NCBI RefSeq assembly: GCF_003515065.1
Contig: NZ_QXGH01000035.1
Coordinates: 1 to 64,000, forward strand
DNA: 64,000 bases
Source: Nocardioides immobilis
GTDB taxonomy: Bacteria > Actinomycetota > Actinomycetes > Propionibacteriales > Nocardioidaceae
Direction of reading: 5' to 3'
Made by a program: the position numbers and the translations under genes. The notes under the pieces were generated by a model. It had not been told where the DNA came from, did not search any database, and saw only the letters and a program-made list of their open reading frames with translations. Below, in pieces: positions 8,830 through 17,180 of this stretch (within the stretch, counting starts at the first letter, position 1; every line of letters begins with the position of its first letter).

Positions 8830-9669
8830 GTGCAAGTGAAATCACCGATCGAGCAGTTGCTCTTCGCTACCGTCCGCATCACGACGAAGGTTCCCGGGGG
8901 AACTGGGAGGGGAACCGGTTTCGTCTTCCAGGCAGACATCGACGAGACTCACTCGGCTCTCGTTGTGGTGACGAACAAGCACGTCATCGAGGGCGCTAGT
9001 GAGGTCGAACTGCACTTCATCCGTAGCACGCCAGACGGCCAGTCCCCGCTGCTCGGGCAAGAGTTCGTCGTGTCCTGTAGCCCCACATCGTTCTTCGGTC
9101 ACTCGGACCCGGATATCGACGTCGCGGCCCTCGGTATCGGCGGCACCGTGGACCAACTGAAGGCACAGGGTGTCAGGCTTTTCTACCGGTCGATCCCAGC
9201 CGAGTACGCGGCCACCCCGGCCGCATTGGAGAATTTTGAGCCGATCGAGCCGGTCACTTTCATCGGTTACCCCAACGGGCTGTTCGACACCAGTTCCCTG
9301 CTTCCCATCGTTCGACGAGGGCACGCCGCAACCGCTCTGTCCGTCGACTACGAAGGCCGGCCCGTGTTCCTCATCGACGCATCGGTCTTTCCCGGATCTA
9401 GCGGCAGCCCAGTATTCCTCTACGTCCCGGCCTCGGTCCCGGACAAGCACGGCAACATCAATCTTGGGCTCGGACCGCAGTTGCTGTTCCTCGGGGTAGT
9501 TGCAGCAGTCCATCAGCGCGCGGTACCCGTTCTCCAGACCTCGGCCCACTCGATCCCGTATGTCAACGAACTCCTCGATATCGGTGTCGTCTACAAGGCA
9601 TCGACCGTCTTGGAGACGGTGCAGGGCATGATCGACCAGCACCAGGCTCGTCAGGCGGGCAGCAACTAA
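8830..9669 (+). CDS. Cytoplasmic trypsin-like serine protease
   Basis: A 279-residue chymotrypsin-fold protein. The triad is visible as His in TNKHVIEG (about residue 56), Asp in DPDIDVAAL (about 97) and Ser in FPGSSGSPVF (about 196). There is no signal peptide or membrane segment, so it should act in the cytoplasm. Stand-alone proteases of this kind are often found beside stress or defence genes. GTG 8830 follows GGAGG at 8817-8821 with good spacing. It is not obviously in an operon. Target unknown. Confidence 0.8.
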   Translation: MQVKSPIEQLLFATVRITTKVPGGTGRGTGFVFQADIDETHSALVVVTNKHVIEGASEVELHFIRSTPDGQSPLLGQEFVVSCSPTSFFGHSDPDIDVAALGIGGTVDQLKAQGVRLFYRSIPAEYAATPAALENFEPIEPVTFIGYPNGLFDTSSLLPIVRRGHAATALSVDYEGRPVFLIDASVFPGSSGSPVFLYVPASVPDKHGNINLGLGPQLLFLGVVAAVHQRAVPVLQTSAHSIPYVNELLDIGVVYKASTVLETVQGMIDQHQARQAGSN

Positions 9670-9905
9670 GCGCACGCGACTGCCGCCTGGCGTGCTCGCG
9701 GAGCTGCACGCTACTGCCGCGGCGAGTGTGCGGGTGCCGAAACGCCGCGCTCCAAGGCAGGCCCAGCAGAGCGAAGGACGCGGCATTGGTGGCGAACGGC
9801 GGCCTCCGAGGCGGTGGTGGCGAGCGCCGCAATCTACGCCCTCCTGGCGATCGTCAGCGCTGTTCTGGGGCCCGGATCTGACACGGTCCCGGCATACTCG
9901 CGGGC
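9670..9905. other. Intergenic region with REP-like repeats
   Basis: No gene is supported here. It contains two repeat cores: ACGCGACTGCCGC near 9674-9686, and a longer imperfect palindrome at about 9706-9731 built around GCCGCGGC. Confidence 0.5.
9697..9716 (+). repeat. REP-like repeat, copy matching 122-141
   Basis: These 20 bases are the exact reverse complement of 122-141. Together with the adjoining GCCGCGGCGAGTGTGC they can fold into a bulged hairpin. Confidence 0.6.
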
Positions 9906-10118
9906 ATGACTCATCAGCCTGACACGACTGCTCCGACCGCACCATTGCTCTGCGCGGTCGTGGGCACTGTGCTCATGGCCGTCGGCGGCATGTTGTTCGT
10001 CAACGTCAATGAAGATCCCGAGTTCTTCATCGTGCTGACCGTGGCTTTCACAGCCCCGGGCCTCTACCTGCTCATCACAGGTGCTGTAGCGCACGGGATC
10101 AGGCTGGCACGCCCCTAG
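9906..10118 (+). CDS. Small two-helix membrane protein
   Basis: A 70-residue protein with two hydrophobic segments, roughly residues 12-33 (LLCAVVGTVLMAVGGMLFV) and 41-62. They are joined by the short acidic loop NVNEDPEF. I do not recognise the family. The start is ATG 9906. It stands alone, with a repeat-rich intergenic region upstream. Confidence 0.55.
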   Translation: MTHQPDTTAPTAPLLCAVVGTVLMAVGGMLFVNVNEDPEFFIVLTVAFTAPGLYLLITGAVAHGIRLARP

Positions 10119-10268
10119 CCATTCGTGCCGGCCGGCGGAGCCTGCGGCCGGCCGTGGGCCCCGGGCGTCCTCACTTGGAAAAGCCGCTCTCACGTTCACC
10201 GATGAGTTCTCTGCTGGTGAGCGGTCCGTACACCGCTACCCAAACCGCACCCGGACCAGGAGGCACCT

Positions 10269-10940
10269 TTGAAACTCCTACTCACCTCTGGCGGCGTCAC
10301 GAACCCGAGCATCGAGAAGGCGCTGATCGAGCTGCTGGGCAAGCCGATTGCCGAGTCCGATGCTCTCTGCGTCCCGACGACGCAGTGGGGGCACCCGAAC
10401 CCGATGTGCGGTCCCGTCGGCGTGCGGGATTTCGTCGTCGGCGCGCCGCCCCGGCTCATGGCCGGCATGGGCTGGAAGTCGGTGGGCGTGCTCGAACTCA
10501 CCGCGTTGCCCACCGTCGGCGCGGAGCGATGGGTGCCGTGGGTTCGTGAGGCCGACGTGCTGCTGGTGGACGGCGGGGACGCGACGTACTTGTGCCACTG
10601 GATGCGAGAGTCAGGACTAGCGGAGCTCCTGCCGTCACTGCCGGACAAGGTCTGGGTGGGATTGAGTGCCGGCAGCATGGTGATGACGCCGCGGATCGGT
10701 GCCGAGTTCGTTGAGTGGCCGTCCGCGCCCGATGACCGCACGCTCGGTCTCGTCGACTTCTCGATCTTCCCGCATCTGAATCACGAGATGATGCCGGAGA
10801 ACACCCTGCCCGTGGCTGAGAAGTGGGCTAACGGGATCGATGGTCCGGCGTACGCCATCGACGACCAGACGGCCATCAGGGTGGCGGACGGCGCGGTCGA
10901 CGTTGTTTCCGAAGGGCAGTGGAAACTGCTGCGCCCCTAG
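10269..10940 (+). CDS. Type 1 glutamine amidotransferase-like / peptidase E (S51) protein
   Basis: A 223-residue protein starting MKLLLTSGGVTNPSI. The nucleophile elbow is VGLSAGSM (serine near residue 137), matching the serine of S51 peptidases rather than the cysteine of amidotransferases. Family members cleave Asp-Xaa dipeptides or related compounds. The start is TTG 10269, supported by AGGAGG just upstream. It has no operon partner. Confidence 0.78.
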   Translation: MKLLLTSGGVTNPSIEKALIELLGKPIAESDALCVPTTQWGHPNPMCGPVGVRDFVVGAPPRLMAGMGWKSVGVLELTALPTVGAERWVPWVREADVLLVDGGDATYLCHWMRESGLAELLPSLPDKVWVGLSAGSMVMTPRIGAEFVEWPSAPDDRTLGLVDFSIFPHLNHEMMPENTLPVAEKWANGIDGPAYAIDDQTAIRVADGAVDVVSEGQWKLLRP

Positions 10941-11123
10941 CTCGGCGAGGGAACTGGCGAAGCGTCAGCTGCGCCCGGAGACTCTTGCCTGCTGCCGATC
11001 AGGCGCCGAAGGCGGCGCGGCCCTGCAGGGCGGAGGTACCCAGATCGCTCGACGTGACCCCGGCGGGCCGCCGGTCATGTCACGAGAGAGCGTCAGGCAA
11101 GGACGGCATTGGCGCGTCCTCGG

Positions 11124-11381
11124 CTACGTGACGACGAACAGGACGAGCCAGACCGGGATCAGGAATGTCCCGATCTTGCCCATCGTGCGTCCGGCCTGCG
11201 CCCAGCTCCGTGCGCCCCAGCGGTGTGGCTCGGCGTCGTACTTGGTCAGCAACCTGTCGCCGAAGTACCAAGCACAGGGACCGAAGATGACGCCACCAAG
11301 GATGCCCAGGAGGCCGAGCACGAAGATCGTTGACGTGTCGGGGTGCGCGCGCCCGCTCGTCGTGTACACCATCTCGCTCAT
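11124..11381 (-). CDS. Small membrane protein, DUF4190-like
   Basis: An 85-residue protein with two hydrophobic helices (about 19-38 and 67-84). A segment between them (RWGARSWAQAGRTMGKIG) resembles the loop of DUF4190 proteins. Function unknown. ATG at 11381. Confidence 0.55.
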   Translation of the reverse strand: MSEMVYTTSGRAHPDTSTIFVLGLLGILGGVIFGPCAWYFGDRLLTKYDAEPHRWGARSWAQAGRTMGKIGTFLIPVWLVLFVVT

Positions 11382-11483
11382 GGCGCCGAGCCTCTCATTC
11401 CGGCCAGGCGCAGCGCCACCACTTCAGAGTGAAGAGGCGCGGGCGCGCCGAAGCCTCTACGACGCCGACCGCCCGCCCCCGCG

Positions 11484-11840
11484 TCACTCGATCCCGGCGA
11501 CCCGGTCGAGCTCTTGCAGGAGGTCGTGCGCCGCGAGCTCGACCTTCTTGTGGCGCCACTCGGCGGCGCGGTAGACGCAGGCGATGAGGCCGGTGCGGTG
11601 GACCCGGCGGAAGTCGCCGTACACGAAGGCGTAGCGCGCCTTGGTCTCGTCGTTGGCACCGACCGTCAGACCCAGGTGCCAGGCGGCGTAGTCATCCCAC
11701 GAGTTGCGCTCGAGGAAGGCGTTGCCGGCCTCGGCGCCGGGCTGTACGTCGCCCCAGTCGCTGTCGAGCACGTACTGCCGACTCGCGATGAGCGCCCGCG
11801 CCTTGGCCACGGCCGCGTCGTTGACCTCGTAACGAGCCAT
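11484..11840 (-). CDS. Conserved hypothetical protein
   Basis: A 118-residue soluble protein (MARYEVNDAAVAKARALI). It is rich in aromatic residues (WDDYAAWHLGL, YAFVYGDFRRVHR) that recall a conserved actinobacterial family of unknown function. There is no signal peptide or membrane segment. ATG at 11840. Confidence 0.65.
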   Translation of the reverse strand: MARYEVNDAAVAKARALIASRQYVLDSDWGDVQPGAEAGNAFLERNSWDDYAAWHLGLTVGANDETKARYAFVYGDFRRVHRTGLIACVYRAAEWRHKKVELAAHDLLQELDRVAGIE

Positions 11841-11882
11841 GGCAACACCGTAGTCCGAGCCTGCTATGCGGTGCCTGACCGG

Positions 11883-12374
11883 TCAGTCAGTCCAGAAGTT
11901 GTCGTGCTCGGCCATGAACCGGTCGTACTCCTCCGGCGTCCACTCCTCGCCGCGCGCCAGCCGGTCGAGGCCCTCGAAGTAGGCCTCCCGCGGCGCACCC
12001 GGCGCGAAGTGCAGCAGCATCGACGCCTCCGCTCCCGACTCGTTGCGGAAGCCGTGCAGGCCGCCGGGCGGCACGTGCAGGAAGTCACCGGGAGCAGCCT
12101 TCACCCAGGCGCGGCCGTTGTACACGCTCACCTCGCCGGTGAGGATGTAGAAGGACTCTGCGATCGTCCGGTGGAAGTGGGCGCCAGGACCGCTGACCGC
12201 CTCGGAGAAATCCCACTTGTAGAGCCCGAACAGGTCGCCGGTGGTGCCGCCGGTCGCAAGGTAGGTGACGCGGTTGCCGTTCGGGTAGACCAGGTCGGGC
12301 GCGGCGGTGCCGGGTCGGATGGTCGCCGAGATCTCGCCCGAGTCGCCGTCGTAGAGCGGGGGTGGGTACGACAT
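11883..12374 (-). CDS. Cupin-domain protein
   Basis: A 163-residue protein with a single cupin barrel. Motif 1 is GPGAHFHRTIAESFYILTGE (two histidines and a glutamate as likely metal ligands). Motif 2 is PGDFLHVPPGGLHGFRN with the third histidine. The reaction is unknown, since cupins serve as dioxygenases, isomerases or binding proteins. The longer open frame upstream is not used: ATG 12374 fits the domain and leaves a 63-bp divergent promoter space to the MOSC gene. Confidence 0.82.
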   Translation of the reverse strand: MSYPPPLYDGDSGEISATIRPGTAAPDLVYPNGNRVTYLATGGTTGDLFGLYKWDFSEAVSGPGAHFHRTIAESFYILTGEVSVYNGRAWVKAAPGDFLHVPPGGLHGFRNESGAEASMLLHFAPGAPREAYFEGLDRLARGEEWTPEEYDRFMAEHDNFWTD

Positions 12375-12437
12375 GCCCTTCAACCTAAGGGTCCGGGCAA
12401 CCCGTTTTCCGTGCCGGCCGCCGGGGATACTTCCGTC

Positions 12438-12908
12438 GTGACTCCGACCGTCGTCTCGATCCACGTCGCCAAGGGCGCCCGTCTCCCGATGCAGGCGAAG
12501 GAACACGTCGAGGTCGAGGCGGGCAAGGGGATCGTGGGGGACCGCTACCACGGCACCAAGCACCGGCACGTCACCGTGCAGAGCAGGGAGAGCCTCGACG
12601 AGGCGGCGACGGTGTTCGGCGACGAGGTCCCGTCCCACCTGACCCGCCGCAACATCACCGTCAGCCACGGCACGATCCCCAGGGAGCCCGGCTCGCGACT
12701 CCGGATCGGCGACGTCCTGCTCGAGGCCGTCCGCGTCGCGGCACCCTGCAAGCTGCTCGACGACACCATCGGCGCCGGCGCCCAGGAGGCGCTCAGGCGC
12801 CGTGCCGGCACCGTCTACCGCGTTCTCGAGGGTGGGACGGTCAACGTGGGGGACGCCCTGCGCATCACTGGAGAGGGCGACCCGCCACCTCGTCGTACAG
12901 GTCCCTGA
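12438..12908 (+). CDS. MOSC-domain protein
   Basis: A 156-residue single-domain MOSC protein, related to the molybdenum-cofactor sulfurase C-terminus and to YiiM-type proteins. It has the conserved GDRYHGTKHRHVTVQ block and the cysteine in VAAPCKLLDD (about residue 103) that carries sulfur or binds cofactor in the family. The start is GTG 12438. The last 44 bp overlap the convergent lipoprotein gene. Confidence 0.82.
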   Translation: MTPTVVSIHVAKGARLPMQAKEHVEVEAGKGIVGDRYHGTKHRHVTVQSRESLDEAATVFGDEVPSHLTRRNITVSHGTIPREPGSRLRIGDVLLEAVRVAAPCKLLDDTIGAGAQEALRRRAGTVYRVLEGGTVNVGDALRITGEGDPPPRRTGP

Positions 12909-13515
12909 CGGACGCGACCACGGCGTCGAGGTCGAACCGTCGCGACTCGCCGACGGCGAACACCTCGTGCAGCACTGCGCCGTCGACGAACACGACCTCG
13001 ACGCCGGTGTACTCCTTCTCGCCCTGTGACCCGACGAGTGAGGCCGCCAGGACGCCAGGCACTCCGGGGACCTCGAGCGGGATCACCTCTGTCGACGGAT
13101 CACCGCCCTCGGTGTTGCTGGCGAAGAGCCGATTCGCTTCGGCATCTGCGGCCGCTCGGTCCGCGTAGGCCACCGCCACGGAGATCGCGAAGTCGTCACC
13201 CTTGCCGGTGAAGAACAGCGATGACCCTGACAGGAATCCTGACTCCCGCAGCTCTGCAGGCGTCTTCTCGTGCGCCTCTGCGAAAGCGTGCAGGTCCTCG
13301 GCTCGCGGGCGTCCCTCGGGCTCGAAACCCGGGAGGCTGTCCCCATCCAGGACGTGATCGGTGATGGCCAGAGGCTCGGCCACGGATGTCGTCATCGAGG
13401 AAGGGTCCTTGCTGGTGTCGTCAGTGGTTGGGTCGTCGGCGCCACATGAGGTCAGGACGGCCGTGAGGCCGACGGTGGCGAGGGTGAGGACGACGCGGGT
13501 GGGGCTGGTGGTCAT
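12865..13515 (-). CDS. Putative lipoprotein
   Basis: A 216-residue secreted lipoprotein. Residues 1-24 form a signal ending in the lipobox LTSC, followed by an acidic, threonine-rich linker. The folded part (about 45-216) contains SLFFTGKGDDFAISVAVAYAD. Function unknown. The start is ATG 13515, and the 3' end overlaps the MOSC gene on the other strand. Confidence 0.75.
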   Translation of the reverse strand: MTTSPTRVVLTLATVGLTAVLTSCGADDPTTDDTSKDPSSMTTSVAEPLAITDHVLDGDSLPGFEPEGRPRAEDLHAFAEAHEKTPAELRESGFLSGSSLFFTGKGDDFAISVAVAYADRAAADAEANRLFASNTEGGDPSTEVIPLEVPGVPGVLAASLVGSQGEKEYTGVEVVFVDGAVLHEVFAVGESRRFDLDAVVASVRDLYDEVAGRPLQ

Positions 13516-13673
13516 GACATCTCCTGGGTGATCGGTCGAGATGCCCCGACGCTAGGGATGGTTCGGGGCCGCCCGGCACCCGTCGCGCGAGGGTCACGCC
13601 CCTACTCGCGGCGGGGATGCATCCTTCCTGCGAAGGGCTCCGCGCCCGCCCTCCGGCGGCTAGCGTCCTCGAC

Positions 13674-14828
13674 GTGAGCACCCAGACAGCGGGAGCGCCG
13701 CCGCTCGTGGAAGCAGGCAGCCACTGGCGGGCGCTCCTGCGCGACCTGTGGCTGCCAGTGCCACTCGCGATGGTCGCCGCCATCGAGACTGCCGCCGCAG
13801 GTGGCGAGCTGGACCTGTTGCGGACCGTCATCGCCGTCACGACGGTGCTCGGTCTTGTCGGGCGACGGCATCAGCCCGCGCTCACCGCTGCGTGGGTAGC
13901 GACAGGCCTGGCCGTCGAATCGGCGTCGACGGAGTCTCCGGACGAGATCGGCGTGCTGATCGCGATCATCGTCGCTGCCTTCTACGTCGGCGGCCTCGAG
14001 TCGCGTCGGGAGCTCGTCCTCGGGCTCGGGATGCTCGGACTCTCCGTCACGGTATCCATCGCCCTGGACCCGTCGGACAGCCTTGCCAACGTTCCGCCGA
14101 CGCTCCTGCTCTTCCTGGGAGTGCCGGCGGGCTTGGGGGCCGCATTCGGCCGTCGAGGCCGCGCACTGGCCGGGATGGCGGTGGTGAACGAAGACCTCCG
14201 GCGCGAGGCTGCCGAAGCGGTCGCCGCCGAACGAAGGCGGCTCTCGCACGAGCTGCACGATGTGGTCTCGCACGCCGTCACCCTGATCGCCGTCACTGCT
14301 GAGGCCGGCGCGACCGTCGTACGCTCCGATCCGGGCGCGGCCGAGCGGTCGCTCGCCGCGATCGCCGACACCAGCCGGGACGCGCTCGCTGAGCTGCAGG
14401 CGTTGTTGGCGCTGCTGGAGGCCGACGCACCAGACCCCGCGACCGCAGGCTTGGCGCGCCTCGACGCCCTGGTCGGCGGCGTCCGCGCCACCGGTGCCGT
14501 CGTGGAGCTCATTCGGCACGGTCAGCTCCCGGAGCTCACCCGCGACGTCGATCTCGCTGCCTACCGGGTGGTCCAGGAGGCGATGACCAACGCGTTGCGC
14601 CACAGCCGTACGCCCCGACTCCGGGTCGAGGTCGTCGGCGACGAGGACCACGCCACGCTGAGGGTCGTCAGCAGTGGGGCGGCGCACCGGTCCACGTACG
14701 GCGGCACCGGACGGGGCCTGGTGGGCCTCCGCGACCGCGTCGAAGCACTGGGCGGTGAGCTCGCGGTGGGGCAGGCCGATGACGGGAGCTACGTGGTCGA
14801 GGCCACGCTTCCGGGTGCTGGCCGATGA
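13674..14828 (+). CDS. Sensor histidine kinase (NarL-system type)
   Basis: A 384-residue kinase. The N-terminal half has about five hydrophobic helices (roughly residues 20-155). The HisKA_3 dimerisation domain has the phospho-acceptor histidine in RRLSHELHDVVSHA, and the ATPase domain includes the N-box NALRHS and G-box GTGRGLVGL. It would sense an envelope or membrane signal and phosphorylate the regulator encoded next, which it overlaps by 4 bp. The start is GTG 13674. Confidence 0.9.
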   Translation: MSTQTAGAPPLVEAGSHWRALLRDLWLPVPLAMVAAIETAAAGGELDLLRTVIAVTTVLGLVGRRHQPALTAAWVATGLAVESASTESPDEIGVLIAIIVAAFYVGGLESRRELVLGLGMLGLSVTVSIALDPSDSLANVPPTLLLFLGVPAGLGAAFGRRGRALAGMAVVNEDLRREAAEAVAAERRRLSHELHDVVSHAVTLIAVTAEAGATVVRSDPGAAERSLAAIADTSRDALAELQALLALLEADAPDPATAGLARLDALVGGVRATGAVVELIRHGQLPELTRDVDLAAYRVVQEAMTNALRHSRTPRLRVEVVGDEDHATLRVVSSGAAHRSTYGGTGRGLVGLRDRVEALGGELAVGQADDGSYVVEATLPGAGR

Positions 14829-15484
14829 TCCGCGTTGTCGTCGTCGAGGACGAGACGTTGGTGCGTGAGGGCCTTGTCGCGATCCTGTCCGGCGCCGAGG
14901 ACATCGACGTCGTCGGCACTGCGGGCGATGGGCGCGAGGCGCTGGACGTGGTCGCGGCGTCGCGTCCGGACATCGTGCTCATGGACCTGCGGATGCCGGT
15001 GCTGGACGGGATCGCGACGACCGAGCGACTCACCGCCGCGCCGGACAGCCCAGCCGTCCTCGTCCTCACGACTGTCGAGACCGACGAGGCCGTGGCGGAC
15101 GCCTTCCGGGCAGGCGCGCGCGGGTTCGTCCTCAAGAGCAGTCCACGGGTCGAGCTCTGGAACGCGGTCCGCACGGTGGCCGGCGGGGGGATGGTGCTCG
15201 CCCCCAACATCACCCGGCGCCTGGTGGAGCAGCGCCTCGCGTCCTCCCGATCGGCGGTGCCGGCGATGCACCTGACCGAGCGCCAAGCAGAGGTCGTGCG
15301 GTTGGTCGCGCGGGGACTCTCGAACTCGGAGGTCGCCCGCGCGCTGCACCTCGCCGAGACGACGGTGAAGGGCTATGTCAGCGAGGTGCTGAACCGGCAC
15401 GGGTTGCGCGACCGGACCCAGCTGGTGGTCGTCGCCTACGAATCGGGCCTGGTCGTTCCCGGGGAAGGCACCGAACGGCGCTGA
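14825..15484 (+). CDS. LuxR/NarL-family response regulator
   Basis: A 219-residue response regulator. The receiver domain (1-120) has acidic residues VVEDE, the phospho-acceptor Asp in DIVLMDLRMP near 54, and the conserved Lys in GFVLKSS. The C-terminal LuxR helix-turn-helix begins LTERQAEVVRLVARGLSNSEVA. It is the cognate partner of the preceding kinase. Targets are unknown. Confidence 0.92.
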   Translation: MIRVVVVEDETLVREGLVAILSGAEDIDVVGTAGDGREALDVVAASRPDIVLMDLRMPVLDGIATTERLTAAPDSPAVLVLTTVETDEAVADAFRAGARGFVLKSSPRVELWNAVRTVAGGGMVLAPNITRRLVEQRLASSRSAVPAMHLTERQAEVVRLVARGLSNSEVARALHLAETTVKGYVSEVLNRHGLRDRTQLVVVAYESGLVVPGEGTERR

Positions 15485-15508
15485 GTCACGCGCGACCTTC
15501 GGCGTCCG

Positions 15509-16705
15509 TCAGCCCGACGCTCGACCGAGCACGTAGGCCCGCTCGGTCGACTCGTTGCGCGCGGCCACCGGCGCCCGCCGGTACCACTCGACGTCGACCA
15601 ACCCCGCCCGCTCGAAGAGCGCAGCGACGTCCTTCGGCTCCTGGAGCACGAAGTCCAGGTCGACCGGCTCGTCGAACCAGTCGTCGCGATGCACGACCCC
15701 GCCTCCCGCGTGGCCGGCGTAGACCAGCCAGCCACCCGGCCGGAGCGGCCGCACCAGACCCGCGAGCACCTCGGGCATCTCCGCAGGAGTGGTGTGGACG
15801 AGGGAGTACCACGCCAGCACCGCGCCCCAGCCGTCCGCGGCCGGAGGGCGCATCAGCCGGCGCAGGTCGCCGACGTCGTACGACGCCTGCGGGTACCGCG
15901 CCCGGGCCTGCTCGACCATCCCGGGCGCCAGGTCGACACCGGTCGACCTGGCGCCCTGGTCGGCGAGATAGGCGGTCACGTGGCCCGGGCCGCAGCCCAC
16001 CTCGACCACGGGCGCAGCGGCGGCGAGGTCGACGATCCGCCCGAGCAGCCAGCGCTCGAAGGGCAGTCCGTCGAGCTCGTCGGTCAGCGCGTCGGCGTAC
16101 GCCTCCGCGACGATGTCGTACGACGACCGCACCCGCTCGTCGCGGGTCGTCAGGTCGATCTCCGGCGTCGCCGCCACCGGCGCGACCGCGTCGGCGGCCG
16201 GCTGGTCGCCGAGCAGGTGCACCCAGCGCGGGTCGCGCTCGCCGGCCCGGCGCGGCAGCACCCGCACCAGCGCGGGAGATGCAGCGGCCATCCGCTCCAG
16301 CGTCGCCTCGACGTCGCTGCGGTCGGGGAACGCGTGCAGGCGCTCGGTGCGGGACCGCAGCTCACCCGCAGCCTGCGGCCCGCGGAGGAGGAGCACGGTC
16401 AGCAGTGCCCGCTCGTCACTGCCGAGGTCGAGCGCCTCGGCGAGCACCTGGTGGTACTTGAGGGTCCGCGGGCCACGATCCGCCCACACGATCCGCACCA
16501 GGCCGCGGTCCTTGAGGTTGCGGCACGCGCCCTCGACGAGCGCGTCGTCGTACGACACCACCGGGTCGCGGCTGGAGCTCTGGTTGCACGCGGTCCGGAG
16601 GGCGTTGAGGCTCAACGGGTACGACGCCGGCACCGTGAGCTCCTTCTCCAGGAGGCTCCCGAGGATGCGCTGGTCGACGGCGCTGAGCACCGGCAGATCG
16701 GTCAC
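15509..16705 (-). CDS. YceH/DUF480 domain fused to a SAM-dependent methyltransferase
   Basis: A 398-residue two-domain protein. Residues 1-170 match the YceH (DUF480) tandem winged-helix family (LGSLLEKELTVPASYPLSLN, NQSSSRDPV). Residues 200-390 are a class I methyltransferase with the SAM loop VVEVGCGPGHVTAYL and acidic GVDLAPGM. YceH proteins are usually about 210 residues and stand alone, so the extra enzyme domain is notable. The start is GTG 16705. Substrate unknown. Confidence 0.85.
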   Translation of the reverse strand: MTDLPVLSAVDQRILGSLLEKELTVPASYPLSLNALRTACNQSSSRDPVVSYDDALVEGACRNLKDRGLVRIVWADRGPRTLKYHQVLAEALDLGSDERALLTVLLLRGPQAAGELRSRTERLHAFPDRSDVEATLERMAAASPALVRVLPRRAGERDPRWVHLLGDQPAADAVAPVAATPEIDLTTRDERVRSSYDIVAEAYADALTDELDGLPFERWLLGRIVDLAAAAPVVEVGCGPGHVTAYLADQGARSTGVDLAPGMVEQARARYPQASYDVGDLRRLMRPPAADGWGAVLAWYSLVHTTPAEMPEVLAGLVRPLRPGGWLVYAGHAGGGVVHRDDWFDEPVDLDFVLQEPKDVAALFERAGLVDVEWYRRAPVAARNESTERAYVLGRASG

Positions 16706-16729
16706 AGCCCCGAGCCTAGAGAAGGGGCG

Positions 16730-17170
16730 TCAGCCCTCGAGCGCCGCGTCGAGAGTGATGCTCGGGACGCTGGCCAGCGCCTTGCTGATCGGGCACCCCG
16801 CCTTCGCCTTCTCGGCGCAGTCGAGGAACGTGGCCTCGTCGATGCCCTCGACCTCGCCGCGGACGGTGAGCTTGATGCCGCTGATGTGGAACCCACCGGC
16901 GGGGTCCGGCCCGAACTCGACCTCCGCGGTCACGTCGAGCGACCGCGGGGTGCCTCCGGCGCGACCGAGCTCACCGGAGAACGCCATCGAGTAGCAGGAC
17001 GAGTGGGCGGCCGCCACGAGCTCCTCGGGCGAAGTGACGCCTTGGGCGTCCTCGGTGCGCCGGGGCCAGGAGACGTCGAAGGTGCCCACGCCGGAGGTGG
17101 TCAGCTCGACCTGGCCGGAGCCGTCCTGGAGTCCGCCGGTCCATGCAGTGCGTGCAGTACGAGTGGTCAT
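16730..17170 (-). CDS. OsmC-family peroxiredoxin
   Basis: A 146-residue OsmC/Ohr-type protein. The two reactive cysteines are visible in AAHSSCYSMAF (about residue 59) and KAGCPISKAL (about 125). The family reduces organic hydroperoxides in the cytoplasm. The GTFDVSWPRRTED segment and length fit OsmC more than Ohr. ATG 17170; adjacent genes on the same strand are unrelated. Confidence 0.9.
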   Translation of the reverse strand: MTTRTARTAWTGGLQDGSGQVELTTSGVGTFDVSWPRRTEDAQGVTSPEELVAAAHSSCYSMAFSGELGRAGGTPRSLDVTAEVEFGPDPAGGFHISGIKLTVRGEVEGIDEATFLDCAEKAKAGCPISKALASVPSITLDAALEG

Positions 17171-17180
17171 GACACCGAAC

